From an uncultured Saprospiraceae bacterium (GTDB lineage Bacteria > Bacteroidota > Bacteroidia > Chitinophagales > Saprospiraceae): DNA of 64,000 nt. A program made the position numbers and the translations under genes. The stretch covers positions 43,930-107,929 of the forward strand of contig CALJPQ010000006.1 of NCBI GenBank assembly GCA_937980645.1. The letters are read 5' to 3'. Below the pieces are notes generated by a model, which was not told the origin of the DNA, did not search any database, and saw only the letters and a list, made by a program, of their open reading frames with translations. Position 1 is the first letter of the stretch. Every line of letters begins with the position of its first letter. Of this stretch, positions 16,123 through 27,003 are shown one piece after another.

Positions 16123-17373
16123 TCAGAACGTAACCTCGCGCACCAGTGTCTCGTTGCCGCGTACGAATTTCACCGTAGTCGTGTCGCCCTTTTGAAACTT
16201 CGACAGTGCTTGCATGTACTCGCGCACCGTGTGTACTTCCATGTCGCCCAGTGCAATGATGCGGTCGCCGCGCTGCAGACCGGCGCGCGCGGCAGGCTTG
16301 CCTTCGGTAACGCCGTCCACATGCACACCCTCGCCCTCGAAGGTGTAGTCCGGCATGATGCCCAGCGTTACGCGAAAGCGCGGAGTATCCTCGGTATTGG
16401 AGCGCGTAGGCTGGAACGTCAGTTTGGGCCTCTGGTCGAGTGCCTCAATGAGCTGCACGGCAAAGTCCAGCACTGCCTTCTGGCCCGGAAAGTTGACCTT
16501 GTCCACGTCGTCGGTAGGCTTGTGGTAGTCGGCGTGCTGGCCGGTGAAAAAGAAGAGCACCGGGATGTTTTTTAAGTAAAAAGAGGTGTGGTCGCTTGGG
16601 CCAACGCCGCTGCTGTCCATTTTGATAGAGAGATTGCCTTTGGGCAGGCTTTCCAACAGCGGGACGAAGTCAGGTGCCGTGCCCACGCCGCCCACTACTA
16701 AGCGGCGCTCATCGTTGAGGCGGCCAATCATGTCCATGTTGAGCATGAAATGCGCTTTGCTCAGGTCTATGGTGGGGCGTTCGGTGTATTTTTTTGAGCC
16801 TATCAGGCCGAGTTCTTCGGCGGAGAAGCAGATAAAGAGAAAGTTATGGCGCTCGCGGACACCGTTTTGGGCAAAATAGCGAGCCAGTTCGAGGACACCG
16901 GCCGTGCCGGAAGCGTTATCGTCGGCTCCGTTGTGGATTTTGCCGTGTGGGTTGGCGTCCAGGGAGTTGCGGTCGTGCCCCAGGCCGAGGTGGTCGTAAT
17001 GAGCGCCGATGATGATGGTGTGGTCGGCACCGTTATCCAGAAAGCCTACCACGTTGCGGCTTGTCAGCATTGGTGCGTCAGCTGCTTCGCCACCGTGTGG
17101 ATCGCTAGACTTTTTGAAGGTAAAGGTGTGGTACCAGGTACCATTGTCGCCCATAGGCTTTAAGCCCGCCTTTTTGAATTGACGAGCGATGTAACGAGCG
17201 GCCTTTTGCTCTTCGGGAGTGGCAGCACCGCGTCCTTTGAGTTTATCGGAAGCCAGATAAGTTACATCGCGGCGCAAGCGTTGCTCAGAAATAGTGGCCT
17301 GAGCCAGCAGGGAGAGGTGCGCCAGCAGTAGGGCACCGGACAGCAGTAAGGTCTGGATGTTTTTCTTCGTCAT
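16123..17373 (-). CDS. M28-family zinc metallopeptidase with C-terminal PDZ domain
   Basis: This 416-residue exported peptidase has a signal peptide (LLLSGALLLAHLSLLAQA). The M28 catalytic domain has the metal ligands in order: GAHYDHLG (His), NGADDNASG (bridging Asp), FSAEELGLIGS (catalytic Glu and Glu ligand), MLNMDMIGRL (Asp) and SDHTSFY (His). At about 330-416 a PDZ-like domain follows (GVHVDGVTEGKPAARAGLQRGD, IIALGDMEVHTVREYMQAL). Such enzymes are bacterial aminopeptidases acting in the periplasm or outside. Its own -7 box lies just upstream. Confidence 0.92.
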   Translation of the reverse strand: MTKKNIQTLLLSGALLLAHLSLLAQATISEQRLRRDVTYLASDKLKGRGAATPEEQKAARYIARQFKKAGLKPMGDNGTWYHTFTFKKSSDPHGGEAADAPMLTSRNVVGFLDNGADHTIIIGAHYDHLGLGHDRNSLDANPHGKIHNGADDNASGTAGVLELARYFAQNGVRERHNFLFICFSAEELGLIGSKKYTERPTIDLSKAHFMLNMDMIGRLNDERRLVVGGVGTAPDFVPLLESLPKGNLSIKMDSSGVGPSDHTSFYLKNIPVLFFFTGQHADYHKPTDDVDKVNFPGQKAVLDFAVQLIEALDQRPKLTFQPTRSNTEDTPRFRVTLGIMPDYTFEGEGVHVDGVTEGKPAARAGLQRGDRIIALGDMEVHTVREYMQALSKFQKGDTTTVKFVRGNETLVREVTF

Positions 17374-17396
17374 CGTGTTTACCTGTTTTTGAAAGC

Positions 17397-17404
17397 CAAA
17401 AGTA
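17397..17404 (-). promoter_or_regulatory. Putative -7 promoter element of the M28 peptidase gene
   Basis: The minus strand reads TACTTTTG (TAnnTTTG), 23 bases upstream of the ATG at 17373. Confidence 0.5.
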
Positions 17405-17469
17405 GTGCCCGCGCAGGGCAGGCTTGTGTTCTTTTTTGGTCAGAAAGAACGGCGCAGGCACGGTTGGGT

Positions 17470-18816
17470 TCATTTCACTAAGTCCGGAATGGGGTTGTCG
17501 CGCCGCATGTAGGGCTTGAGCATGCTGTACGGCACAACGAGGCTGTGTTGGCCATAGATGGCATGGAAAGGTGTACAGATTTCCAAGCCGTCGCGGCGGA
17601 TGATGGCGATGGGGAAGCCTTCCTTGGCCAGCCATTCGCGAAAGGGTGGGTCGGTAGTGTATTTGGGCAGTTTAGGCGACTCTCTTCGGGCGTACTCAGC
17701 CAGCCATTCGCGGGCGTTGAAATTGCGGTTGAAGAGATCTTCAAAGGTGATTTCCTTGCCCGTGCGCAGGTCAAAGTTGAACGCGCGGGCCGTAGGCGGC
17801 TGTTTCCAGGATTCGCTGAAGAAGAGTTGGCCGCAAAAGACGGTTTCCGTCCAGCAGCTAATGCTGTACCAGGCGCTGGCGCGCAGGGCATTGCGGTTTT
17901 CGGGCGTGGGCGGTCGCTTCTGGGCAGCGATGACCGACTTGATTTGCTCCGTCCACTCAGCGGCGATGCGGTCGAGGGTCTGGTTGCAGCCCGCGCACTC
18001 CGGGCGCGGGTACAGGAGGTCGTAGCTGCTCACATAGTCGGCATATTCCAGGCAACCGCTGGTTAATCGGGTGCGTTGCGTCAGCTTAAACGTACGCTTC
18101 TCACCGGAACCAATCCACTGACATTCATGGACTTGCGGACTTTGTAGGCTGCCTTGCAAATGGGCAGCTATCTTGCCTCCTGGTAGCAATGCCTGCACCT
18201 CGTAGCGGTCTTCGCTCAGCATCTTTCCGCGAAGGATGTAGGTTCTATTCTCCGATTCTATCCAGAGATACCCACTCACTTGGAGGTTGCTCTGGCGGGT
18301 CAAGACAAGGTCTAAACGGGCATCGTTCCAACGGGCGACGTAACGAGCCGCCCACTTATTGTCACCGCAGGGCTTAGGCACCGTATTAGGCGCTTTCACC
18401 TCGCGAGCGAGCAACACAGCCCCCAACGTATTCGCTGCATTCGACCACTCGGCCTGAAGCGCCTCGCCCTGCACTGTGCCGGTCAACTGGCCACATGCCG
18501 CGCCATTCGCGGCGCTCTCCGTCAGCAAAAAAAACGCATTGTCAAACGTGCCGTTTAGGGTCAGGGTCTCCTTACTCTGCAAATAGGTCATCTGGCCGCG
18601 ACAATTGGCCCCATCATAACCCAACGAGAGCAGTACCTCCGCCATGTCATCAAAACGCCCTCGATAATGGCGTACCCACTGCAAACGCGCATTAGGCGGA
18701 AACAGGCGGCTCACCGTCGTGTCGGCTACGGGTTTCTGCCCTAAAAGCCCTACCGGCAAGACACAAACTACCGCAACCAAAGCAGCCAAACGAGCCTGCT
18801 CCCTTCCAATAGGCAA
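17470..18816 (-). CDS. Secreted protein with a DUF3298-like C-terminal domain
   Basis: Function unknown. The C-terminal third (FNFDLRTGKEITFEDLFNRN, WLAKEGFPIAII, GLEICTPFHAIYGQHSLVVPYSMLKPYM) resembles the DUF3298/RsiV-type extracytoplasmic domain. The middle holds beta-rich repeats and paired cysteines (LEYADYVS, PECAGC). The frame is open to an ATG at 19014, but residues encoded upstream of about 18820 are not protein-like and include a dispersed palindromic repeat. I therefore chose the TTG at 18816, which gives a signal peptide (RLAALVAVVCVLPVGLLGQ) and about 448 residues. That start itself falls inside the repeat, so the 5' end is uncertain. Confidence 0.6.
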   Translation of the reverse strand: MPIGREQARLAALVAVVCVLPVGLLGQKPVADTTVSRLFPPNARLQWVRHYRGRFDDMAEVLLSLGYDGANCRGQMTYLQSKETLTLNGTFDNAFFLLTESAANGAACGQLTGTVQGEALQAEWSNAANTLGAVLLAREVKAPNTVPKPCGDNKWAARYVARWNDARLDLVLTRQSNLQVSGYLWIESENRTYILRGKMLSEDRYEVQALLPGGKIAAHLQGSLQSPQVHECQWIGSGEKRTFKLTQRTRLTSGCLEYADYVSSYDLLYPRPECAGCNQTLDRIAAEWTEQIKSVIAAQKRPPTPENRNALRASAWYSISCWTETVFCGQLFFSESWKQPPTARAFNFDLRTGKEITFEDLFNRNFNAREWLAEYARRESPKLPKYTTDPPFREWLAKEGFPIAIIRRDGLEICTPFHAIYGQHSLVVPYSMLKPYMRRDNPIPDLVK

Positions 18817-18856
18817 GCCGGCTTGTCGCGTTACCGACCAAACTCGTTTGGTCGGT
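18812..18856. repeat. Two palindromes of the GCCAAACTTGTTTGGC family
   Basis: GGCAAGCCGGCTTGTC, spacer GCGTTAC, then ACCGACCAAAC-TC-GTTTGGTCGGT (11-bp perfect arms). The palindrome plus (G)CGnTTAC spacer arrangement is the same as at 21833-21880. Confidence 0.7.
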
Positions 18857-19042
18857 GGAAAAGGCAACAACCACCTCTCCCACCTTGCCCAAAATACGAC
18901 CAGCGGGGCCAGAAACAAGCCCGACCGGGTGAATAGGGGGCGATGACAGGCTTGGCCGAAGAGGCGAGGGGAGGGGATAGGTTGAACAACCACGTTCATG
19001 AAAGCCTGAAGCATGGGTCAGGATTTTAACAGTTTGAATGTT

Positions 19043-19065
19043 CGACAAGCGAGCTTGGCGGTTAT
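19043..19065. repeat. Single copy of the short palindromic repeat
   Basis: CGACAAGCGAGCTTGGC followed by GGTTAT; the palindrome core and the GGTTAY flank match the copies at 21833-21880. It lies between pckA and the upstream end of the next minus-strand gene. Confidence 0.6.
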
Positions 19066-19141
19066 GGCTACAAATGCGCATCCGCGCTCCAGCGGGTAGG
19101 TGGCCGAAACGCGGATGCTGCAAACGCCTATAGAAGTGTTT

Positions 19142-20782
<1,641 letters not shown>

Positions 20783-20955
20783 TGTTTTTTAGATGTACAA
20801 TTTGCCGGCCTGAAAGGGTTCTGCAGGTGCATCTGCCTTTCTGCCGCGGCGAAGATACGGCAGCGCCTATATTGACCAACGGCCACTTCTATTGCCAGCC
20901 GGGCAGGTGCATCTGCTTTTACAGGCAGCCTGGAGGATATACCTGACCGTGAAGG

Positions 20956-21819
20956 TCAGGCGCCCCACCGAAACACCATGCCCGCCGTCAGGCGGAGCAT
21001 TTGGGCGGTATTGCGCCCACCGAGCATATACGCACCACTGAGGATGAAGCCCAGCCGTCCGCCTTCGGAGTAGTAGGCCGTGCCGCCAATTTGCGTGAAT
21101 GAAACCCCATACGCCTGCGGCAGGTCGGGTACGTTGGGCACGTAGTCAGCACCACCAGGCGTGTGCTGGTACTCGGCCCAAGCATCTAAGTAGTAGCGCG
21201 CCGCTGGAAAGCCCACGCGAAAGAGCACCGTGTAAAAGTCTGAGGGCTCAACGGGCTGAAAGTCGGGGCGCACGCGCCGGATGGCCTCAATGTCGGCATC
21301 TGACAGGCGGTCGAGGCGCCAGTGATAGCCGCCAGTGAGGTTGAAAAACAGCCCCAGCGGTGTGTCCCATTGTACAATGAGACGCGCCGGCAGCGTCAGG
21401 GCGCGCTGCCCCAGAGCACCAGCAGCCACAATGTCATAGCGCGTCAGCGGAAACGACGCGCCCGTGCCCACCAGTAGACCCAAATGGCCGGCGTTGCCCA
21501 CAGGCCCATACACGGGGCGGTATTTCAGATGCACACTGCCGTCCTGCAGGCCACTCTGCGTTTCGGTGAACACATACGCCGCCGTGGCCACGACATCCAG
21601 GTACTCCGTCAGGCCGTACTCGGCGAATAGAGCCAGAGTGTTGCCTCGGAAGCCTTCTTCGTAGCGCTGTCCCTGGGCGCCCAGGAATTGACGGGCCGAA
21701 TTGAACGACAAGGAAGGGACGAAGTCCAGGACGCCTTTGCCTTTGAGGTAGCCGTCTAAGGGGCCCTGGGTGTAAAGGACGTGGGGAAGTAAGGATAGGA
21801 GAAAAAGGATGATGCGCAT
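20956..21819 (-). CDS. Predicted outer-membrane beta-barrel protein, unknown substrate
   Basis: This 287-residue protein starts at ATG 21819 with a signal peptide (MRIILFLLSLLPHVLYTQ). The rest is alternating-polarity strands typical of an outer-membrane barrel (YGLTEYLDVVATAAYVFTET, LGLLVGTGASFPLTRYD, LGLFFNLTGGYHWRLDRL, YYLDAWAEYQHTPGGADYV) ending in an aromatic strand (LRLTAGMVFRWGA). The overall look is that of transporter/FadL-like or 'meta-pathway' barrels, but I do not recognise a specific family. It lies 57 bases after the uvrA stop, separated by a tandem palindromic repeat. The frame is open to 21867, but that extension is repeat sequence. Confidence 0.7.
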   Translation of the reverse strand: MRIILFLLSLLPHVLYTQGPLDGYLKGKGVLDFVPSLSFNSARQFLGAQGQRYEEGFRGNTLALFAEYGLTEYLDVVATAAYVFTETQSGLQDGSVHLKYRPVYGPVGNAGHLGLLVGTGASFPLTRYDIVAAGALGQRALTLPARLIVQWDTPLGLFFNLTGGYHWRLDRLSDADIEAIRRVRPDFQPVEPSDFYTVLFRVGFPAARYYLDAWAEYQHTPGGADYVPNVPDLPQAYGVSFTQIGGTAYYSEGGRLGFILSGAYMLGGRNTAQMLRLTAGMVFRWGA

Positions 21820-21832
21820 GTGGATGAGTTCT

Positions 21833-21880
21833 GGCCAAACAAGTTTGGTGGTTACTGGGCCAAACAAGTTTGGCGGTTAC
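21833..21880. repeat. Tandem pair of short palindromic repeats overlapping the uvrA stop
   Basis: Two 23-base units 25 bases apart, each GGCCAAACAAGTTTGG then Y, then GGTTAC; they differ at one position. The second unit contains the uvrA stop codon (TAA on the minus strand at 21877-21879). Confidence 0.85.
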
Positions 21881-24723
21881 AGTTTTTGCGCTAAAAAGCG
21901 GGCGGTGTGGCTTTGCTCGACGCCGATGAGTGCCTCGGGAGGCCCTTCAAAGAGTAAATAGCCACCGTGTTTGCCGCCTTCAGGGCCGAGGTCAATGACC
22001 CAGTCGGCACATTTGATCACCTCCATGTTGTGCTCTACGATGAGCGCGGTGTGGCCGCGGTTGACCAGAGCCTCGATAGCCGAGAGCAGTTTTCGGATGT
22101 CGTGAAAGTGCAGGCCGGTGGTGGGTTCGTCGAAAATAAAAAAGATGTTGCCGTTAGCCAACCCGTCGCCGATGAGGAAGGAGGCCAGTTTGACGCGCTG
22201 CGCTTCGCCACCCGAAAGGGTACTGCTCGACTGACCCAACTGCACATAACCCAAACCGACATCGCTTAGTGGCTTGAGGCGGTCAAGGATGTCGCGATGG
22301 CCTTTGAAGAAGTCTAGCGCTTCATCTACGGTCATCGTCAGCACGTCGTAGATGTTTTTGCCGCGGTATTCCACCTCCAGCACGTCGGCCTGAAAACGGC
22401 GGCCCCGGCATACCTCGCATTCTAAGTGGACATCGGCAAGAAATTGCATTTCAACTACCTGCTCGCCTTCGCCTTTACAGGCCTCGCAGCGGCCACCTTC
22501 CACGTTGAAACTGAAGTAGCGCGACTGGTAGCCGCGGATCTTACTCAGCGGTTGCGCCGCATAGAGGTCGCGGATGAAATCGTAAGCCTTTACATACGTA
22601 ACCGGATTGGAGCGGCTGCTTTTGCCAATGGGATTTTGGTTAACCATTTCAACCCGACTGATTCTTTTGACTGGTCCTTCAAGGCCATCGAAAAGACCGG
22701 GGGCCATGGCCGGGGCGTCGGGTAGGTGCTGCATCAGGGCAGGATAGAGGATATCTCGCACGAGGGTCGTTTTGCCCGAGCCACTGACGCCGCTAACGAC
22801 AGTGAGGCAACCCAAAGGCACGCGCACATCTATGCGCTTGAGGTTGTGCTGGCGCGCGCCTTTGATGTATAAGAAATCTTTGGGTACGCGGCGCTGCTGC
22901 GGCACAGGTATGCGCAGGCGGCCGGTCAGATATTGAGCCGTCAGGCTGTTTGGGGCAGTGTGCTCCAGATCAGCATATGGGCCGGCATAGACGACCTGGC
23001 CACCGTGGACGCCTGCTTCCGGGCCCATATCCACTAAGTAATCCGCGTTTCGGATGACGTCTTCTTCGTGCTCTACCACGACAACAGTGTTGCCCAAGTC
23101 GCGTAAGCGCTTGAGTATCTGAACCAATCGGGCCGTGTCGCGCGGGTGTAGGCCCACGGAAGGCTCGTCGAGTAGGTACATGGACTCCACCAAGTTGCTG
23201 CCCAGGGTGCGCGTCAGGTGGATGCGCTGCGTTTCGCCCCCGCTCAAGGTGTTCGATATGCGGTCGAGTGTCAGGTAGCCCAAGCCGAGCTCGACCATGG
23301 TACGCAGGCGGCTTTTGATTTCAAGCAGCAGACGACGTGCCACGCGCTCCTCGTATTCGCTCCAGCGGGTGTACTCAAAGAAGGCCAGCACCTCATCAAT
23401 GGGTGTGCTCGATAGCTCGGCAATGTTTTTGCCTCCTACGCGCACGCATAGGGCCTCCCAGCGCAGGCGCTGCCCTTCGCAGGCAGGGCACGTCGTGCGG
23501 CCCCGATAGCGCGCCAGCATGACGCGGTTCTGGATTTTATAGGTCTTGCTCTCCAATTCTTCAAAAAAGCCACGAATGCCCGGAAACATCTCGTTGCCGT
23601 TCCAAAGCAGCTTTTGTTGCTCTTTGGTCAGTTCCTCATAGGGCGTGTGCACGGGGAAATCGAACCGGTGTGCCAAACGTAAGAACTCAGAGAGCCACTC
23701 GCCGAACTTTTCGCCCTTCCAGGGCGACACGGCGCCCTCATAGACTGATTTGGTTTTGTCCGGGATGACCTTGTCGGGGTCAATGCCCAGCACCCGACCA
23801 TAGCCTTCGCAGGTAGGGCAGGCGCCGTAGGGGTTGTTGTAATTAAAAAGGTGTGGTGTGATCTCCGGAAAGGTCAGGCCATCGGCTTCTAGGCGCGTGC
23901 TGAAGGTGTGTATGTGAGGGGCTTCGCCTTCGGCGGCATAAATGCCCACGCTGCATTCGCCTTCGCCCTCCATAAGGGCAGTATGGACGGAGTCGGCCAG
24001 GCGCATCCATGTGTTGTCATCGTCTTCGGTGCCGTTGCGCACGAAGCGGTCCACGAGCAGCCAGAGGTCTTCCGCTTTGGCAGGCGGCGCTTCCAACAGG
24101 TCTTCGATGCGTTCGATGCGGCCGCTTCGGTATAGGCGCGTGTAGCCTTTTTGCAGCAGCAACGACAGTGTTTGCGCCATAGAGCGCCCGTGGAGCCGCA
24201 GCGGTGTGAGCAGCAGGCCGCGCGTGTCGTCGGGCAGGCTCCGGATGAAGTCCACCACGTCGCTCACCTCGTGCTTCTGAACCATCTGCCCGCTTTTGGG
24301 CGAGTAGTAGCGGCCGATGCGGGCAAAGAGCAGGCGCAGGAAGTCGTACAATTCCGTCATGCTGCCCACCGTAGAGCGCGCATTGCCGGTAGTTACGCGC
24401 TGCTCGATGGCAATGGCCGGGCAGATGCCGCGGATGTAGTCCACGTCGGGCTTTTTCATGCGGCCCAGGAACTGGCGCGCATAGCTGGACAGGCTTTCCA
24501 CATAGCGGCGTTGCCCTTCGGCGTAGAGGGTGTCCATGGTGATGCTCGACTTGCCGGAGCCAGAAACGCCCGTAACCACCACCAGCGCTTTTTTGGGAAT
24601 TTCCAGATCCACGTTTTTGAGGTTGTTGACCCGCGCGCCCTTGATGACGATGCGACGCGAGTCCACTAAATCGGGTGCCAATTGCTCCAGCGTCGCGTCG
24701 GCTGAGGGTAATGTGTTTGCCAT
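21877..24723 (-). CDS. uvrA: Excinuclease ABC subunit A
   Basis: UvrA recognises bulky DNA damage with UvrB in nucleotide excision repair. The 948 residues hold two ABC ATPase modules: Walker [21 protein letters not shown] and [14 protein letters not shown], signature stretches [13 protein letters not shown] and [14 protein letters not shown], and Walker [15 protein letters not shown] and [14 protein letters not shown]. The zinc modules are visible as [20 protein letters not shown] and [10 protein letters not shown]...CEVCRGRRF. The UvrB-binding and insertion regions lie between. Start is ATG 24723 (MANTLPSAD); the frame is open to 24780 but the extra residues do not fit the family. Confidence 0.98.
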   Translation of the reverse strand: MANTLPSADATLEQLAPDLVDSRRIVIKGARVNNLKNVDLEIPKKALVVVTGVSGSGKSSITMDTLYAEGQRRYVESLSSYARQFLGRMKKPDVDYIRGICPAIAIEQRVTTGNARSTVGSMTELYDFLRLLFARIGRYYSPKSGQMVQKHEVSDVVDFIRSLPDDTRGLLLTPLRLHGRSMAQTLSLLLQKGYTRLYRSGRIERIEDLLEAPPAKAEDLWLLVDRFVRNGTEDDDNTWMRLADSVHTALMEGEGECSVGIYAAEGEAPHIHTFSTRLEADGLTFPEITPHLFNYNNPYGACPTCEGYGRVLGIDPDKVIPDKTKSVYEGAVSPWKGEKFGEWLSEFLRLAHRFDFPVHTPYEELTKEQQKLLWNGNEMFPGIRGFFEELESKTYKIQNRVMLARYRGRTTCPACEGQRLRWEALCVRVGGKNIAELSSTPIDEVLAFFEYTRWSEYEERVARRLLLEIKSRLRTMVELGLGYLTLDRISNTLSGGETQRIHLTRTLGSNLVESMYLLDEPSVGLHPRDTARLVQILKRLRDLGNTVVVVEHEEDVIRNADYLVDMGPEAGVHGGQVVYAGPYADLEHTAPNSLTAQYLTGRLRIPVPQQRRVPKDFLYIKGARQHNLKRIDVRVPLGCLTVVSGVSGSGKTTLVRDILYPALMQHLPDAPAMAPGLFDGLEGPVKRISRVEMVNQNPIGKSSRSNPVTYVKAYDFIRDLYAAQPLSKIRGYQSRYFSFNVEGGRCEACKGEGEQVVEMQFLADVHLECEVCRGRRFQADVLEVEYRGKNIYDVLTMTVDEALDFFKGHRDILDRLKPLSDVGLGYVQLGQSSSTLSGGEAQRVKLASFLIGDGLANGNIFFIFDEPTTGLHFHDIRKLLSAIEALVNRGHTALIVEHNMEVIKCADWVIDLGPEGGKHGGYLLFEGPPEALIGVEQSHTARFLAQKL

Positions 24724-24831
24724 ATTTCGGGAAAAATGAGCGGCCAAAGTTCGGGAGCGTTTTTTACTGCCGGAGCACAAAGCCCACGGCCTGAGCGCAC
24801 GAATTGTAGGGCGCCATCAGACGAACACATC

Positions 24832-24960
24832 TCAGGCGTTGCAGGCCGTTTTGAGAAGGCCCATAAAAACGGCTAACCAGACCAGCCCTTTTATCAGAAA
24901 AAATAAGAAGCCTGCCACTCCAATGCGGCGCAGCCAGGCTCTGAGATCGCTTTTTTCCAT
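24832..24960 (-). CDS. 42-residue single-span membrane protein
   Basis: A short open frame with ATG at 24960 and TGA at 24832 encodes MEKSDLRAWLRRIGVAGF, then a hydrophobic segment (LFFLIKGLVWLAVFMGLL) and a KTACNA end. The layout of charged head, WLRRIG turn and one helix with a central lysine-glycine looks like short conserved membrane proteins I recall from other Bacteroidota, usually unannotated. It lies about 110 bases upstream of uvrA on the same strand. No function can be given. Conservation in relatives would decide whether it is real. Confidence 0.6.
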   Translation of the reverse strand: MEKSDLRAWLRRIGVAGFLFFLIKGLVWLAVFMGLLKTACNA

Positions 24961-25021
24961 GTTGACTAAAAGAATAACCCCGTTCAGTATAAAACGGTGA
25001 AGCACATAAACGAGACCGCCT

Positions 25022-25029
25022 TAGTTTTG
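25022..25029 (+). promoter_or_regulatory. Putative -7 promoter element of the haem lipoprotein operon
   Basis: TAGTTTTG matches TAnnTTTG, 100 bases upstream of the ATG at 25130. Confidence 0.4.
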
Positions 25030-25129
25030 TTCTTGGAAAAGCACTAAGGCCTTACGGGCAAATTTTCCGACTGAATTTTCGTTATACGTTTCTCTTTTTG
25101 CTTTTGGGTTTAAAATTAAAAGTTCCTGA

Positions 25130-25525
25130 ATGAATCGTTGTTTTATGCGTACTATGAAATGGGTTGTTTTAATCTTTCTGATTTTTGTCAGTATCGTTTT
25201 AATGCCTTCGGCCTGTTATTACGACAATGAAGAAGACCTGTACGGCATCACTCCTGGCGGTTGCGATACGGTGAACATGCGTTTTAGCGGCGAGGTAAAG
25301 GCCATTTTCGACGCCAATTGTGCGCGCTGTCATGTGCCCGGCTCGGCGCAGTATTCAGGTATCCCGCTCGCTACACACGCCCAGATGGAGGCAGCCGCCA
25401 AAAACGGTAAACTCGTTGGCCGTATCAACAACGTCTCCAGCCCCATGCCGCCCAGTGGGCTGATGCCTACCTGCGACCGTGCCCGCATCGAAGCGTGGGT
25501 GCGCGCCGGGGCCCCTAACAATTAA
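25130..25525 (+). CDS. Small c-type haem lipoprotein
   Basis: This 131-residue protein has a hydrophobic N-terminus ending in a lipobox-like MPSAC, so it is probably anchored to a membrane on the periplasmic side. It carries a single haem-attachment site CARCH (in AIFDANCARCHVPG) and a possible axial methionine in NVSSPMPPSGLMPTCD, close to the C-terminal RIEAWVRAGAP typical of mono-haem cytochrome c domains of 'c-type cytochrome-like' proteins. It should transfer electrons. ATGs at 25145 and 25154 are alternative starts; the last gives the tidiest signal peptide. An OB-fold gene follows after 34 bases. Confidence 0.8.
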   Translation: MNRCFMRTMKWVVLIFLIFVSIVLMPSACYYDNEEDLYGITPGGCDTVNMRFSGEVKAIFDANCARCHVPGSAQYSGIPLATHAQMEAAAKNGKLVGRINNVSSPMPPSGLMPTCDRARIEAWVRAGAPNN

Positions 25526-25559
25526 ACTAAAAAGCGCTTTCACCTTCACCCTGTCAGTG

Positions 25560-25973
25560 ATGAAAAAACGCATCCTTTTGCTCGCCGCCCTGCTGGCTGC
25601 TATTGGCGGCGCCATTGGTTTGTACTTCTACAATCAGAAGATGCCCAGCATGGTCGGCCAAAAAGCCGAAATGACCCTCTCGGCTGCTGACTTGTATGCG
25701 GCCTTCGAGGCCGACGAAACTGCCGCCAATGCCCGCTATTTAGGCAAAATACTGGCCGTTGAAGGCCAGGTGCGCGAGGCTAACACGCTGCCCGACGGCA
25801 CCGTGAAGCTCGTCTTAGACACCGGCAAAGACTTTGGAGTGCTGTGCGAATTCGATCCTAATACTCCTCACAAGCGCACCCGCTTTGAGCCGGGCGAGCG
25901 GCTGACCCTCAAAGGCGAATGTGCCGGTCTGAACTTCGATGTCCTCCTCTCGCGCTGCGCCGTAGTAGAATAG
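25560..25973 (+). CDS. Membrane-anchored OB-fold (tRNA_anti-like) protein
   Basis: This 137-residue protein starts at ATG 25560. It has a basic N-terminus and one membrane segment (ILLLAALLAAIGGAIGLYFY), followed by MTLSAADLYAAFEADETAANARYLGKILAVEGQVREA and LTLKGECAGLNFDVLLSRCAVV. This pattern (YxGKxLxVxGxV ... LVL ... GxCxG) is that of the 'tRNA_anti-like' OB-fold proteins of Bacteroidota. No function is established. It lies between the haem lipoprotein and a YceI-family gene, suggesting a periplasmic redox or lipid-related unit (inference). Confidence 0.75.
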   Translation: MKKRILLLAALLAAIGGAIGLYFYNQKMPSMVGQKAEMTLSAADLYAAFEADETAANARYLGKILAVEGQVREANTLPDGTVKLVLDTGKDFGVLCEFDPNTPHKRTRFEPGERLTLKGECAGLNFDVLLSRCAVVE

Positions 25974-26076
25974 CCGCGTTTAAAAAACCATAACACGAGC
26001 CGCATCTCAGCCGGCGAGCCCCGTACGTTTTATCTTTCTAAAAAACATTTTACTCAACTACCACACCGGATAAGGT

Positions 26077-26631
26077 ATGAAAAAAGTCTGCCTGACCTTC
26101 ATCGCAGCCGCCCTGCTGCTGGCCTCTGCTCACGCTCAAAAATTCATGACCCGTGACGCGAACATCTCCTTCCTCTCTGAGACGCCGCTGGAAAAAATTG
26201 AGGCCATTAACAAAAGCGGCTCTGCCGTGCTCGACGCCGAAACCGGACGAATGGAATGGAAAGTGCTCATCAAGAATTTTATTTTTGAAAAAAAACTGAT
26301 GCAGGAGCACTTCAACGAAAACTACATGGAGTCCCACAAGTACCCCAATGCCACTTTCAAAGGTGAAATCGCCAACATCAAAGACGTGAACTTGAGTAAA
26401 GATGGCAACTATACTGTGCGCGCAAAGGGCAAGATGACCATTCACGGGGTAGAGCGTGACATCGAAGTGCCCGGCAAAATCACCGTCGCCGGTGGCAAAT
26501 TGAACGTGATGTCGGATTTCAAAGTGGCTTGTGCTGATTACAACATCAGTATTCCTAGCGTTGTGCGCGACAACATCGCCAAAGAAATAGCCGTGCGTGT
26601 AGAGGCAACGCTAACGCCTATCAACCGCTGA
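26077..26631 (+). CDS. YceI-family periplasmic protein
   Basis: This 184-residue protein has a signal peptide (MKKVCLTFIAAALLLASAHA) and a YceI-like lipocalin-type barrel: KIEAINKSGSAVLDAETGRMEWKV, NENYMESHKYPNATFKGEI and YTVRAKGKMTIHGVERDIEVPGK. Family members bind isoprenoid lipids such as polyprenyl quinones in the periplasm, which fits a neighbour with a c-type haem site. It is 103 bases downstream of the OB-fold gene and is followed by a terminator. Confidence 0.9.
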   Translation: MKKVCLTFIAAALLLASAHAQKFMTRDANISFLSETPLEKIEAINKSGSAVLDAETGRMEWKVLIKNFIFEKKLMQEHFNENYMESHKYPNATFKGEIANIKDVNLSKDGNYTVRAKGKMTIHGVERDIEVPGKITVAGGKLNVMSDFKVACADYNISIPSVVRDNIAKEIAVRVEATLTPINR

Positions 26632-26802
26632 CGAATGCGTTGTTCTTTGGCGTAAATCGCCAGGCCAAAAGCGCGAAGAAATTCTGACCGTCATGCCAGC
26701 AAGGTGTCGGTACGATTTCATGGGTACACCCCTGCTCCGACCACCAGCATGCCGATCGCGCTAAGGAGCAACGAACACCAACCCCATAACTTGAACCGGA
26801 TA

Positions 26803-26840
26803 CACAGGACAACAGTAACCGACCGTGCTGTTGCCCTGTG
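26803..26840 (+). terminator. Terminator after the YceI gene
   Basis: CACAGGACAACAG pairs with CTGTTGCCCTGTG with one mismatch, followed by TTGTTTTTA. It lies in the 372-base gap 26632-27003; the rest of that gap shows nothing I recognise. Confidence 0.7.
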
Positions 26841-27003
26841 TTGTTTTTATACCGGGTGCTCTCGGCTCTCTTTGGCATATTCAGGGCTGCGAAGGCAATG
26901 GCGCCCGCTCAGCAGAGGCATCAAATTGGTCATGAGGCTACTGAAAAGGTAAGCCAGAGTAATTTTGAGCCCGGGTTATTTTCTAACCCTCTTTTCTTTA
27001 CTT

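Noticed and set aside
21833..21880. Two 23-base direct repeats that look like a minimal CRISPR array
   Set aside because: Only two units with 2-base spacing and no variable spacers; the same palindrome occurs singly elsewhere.
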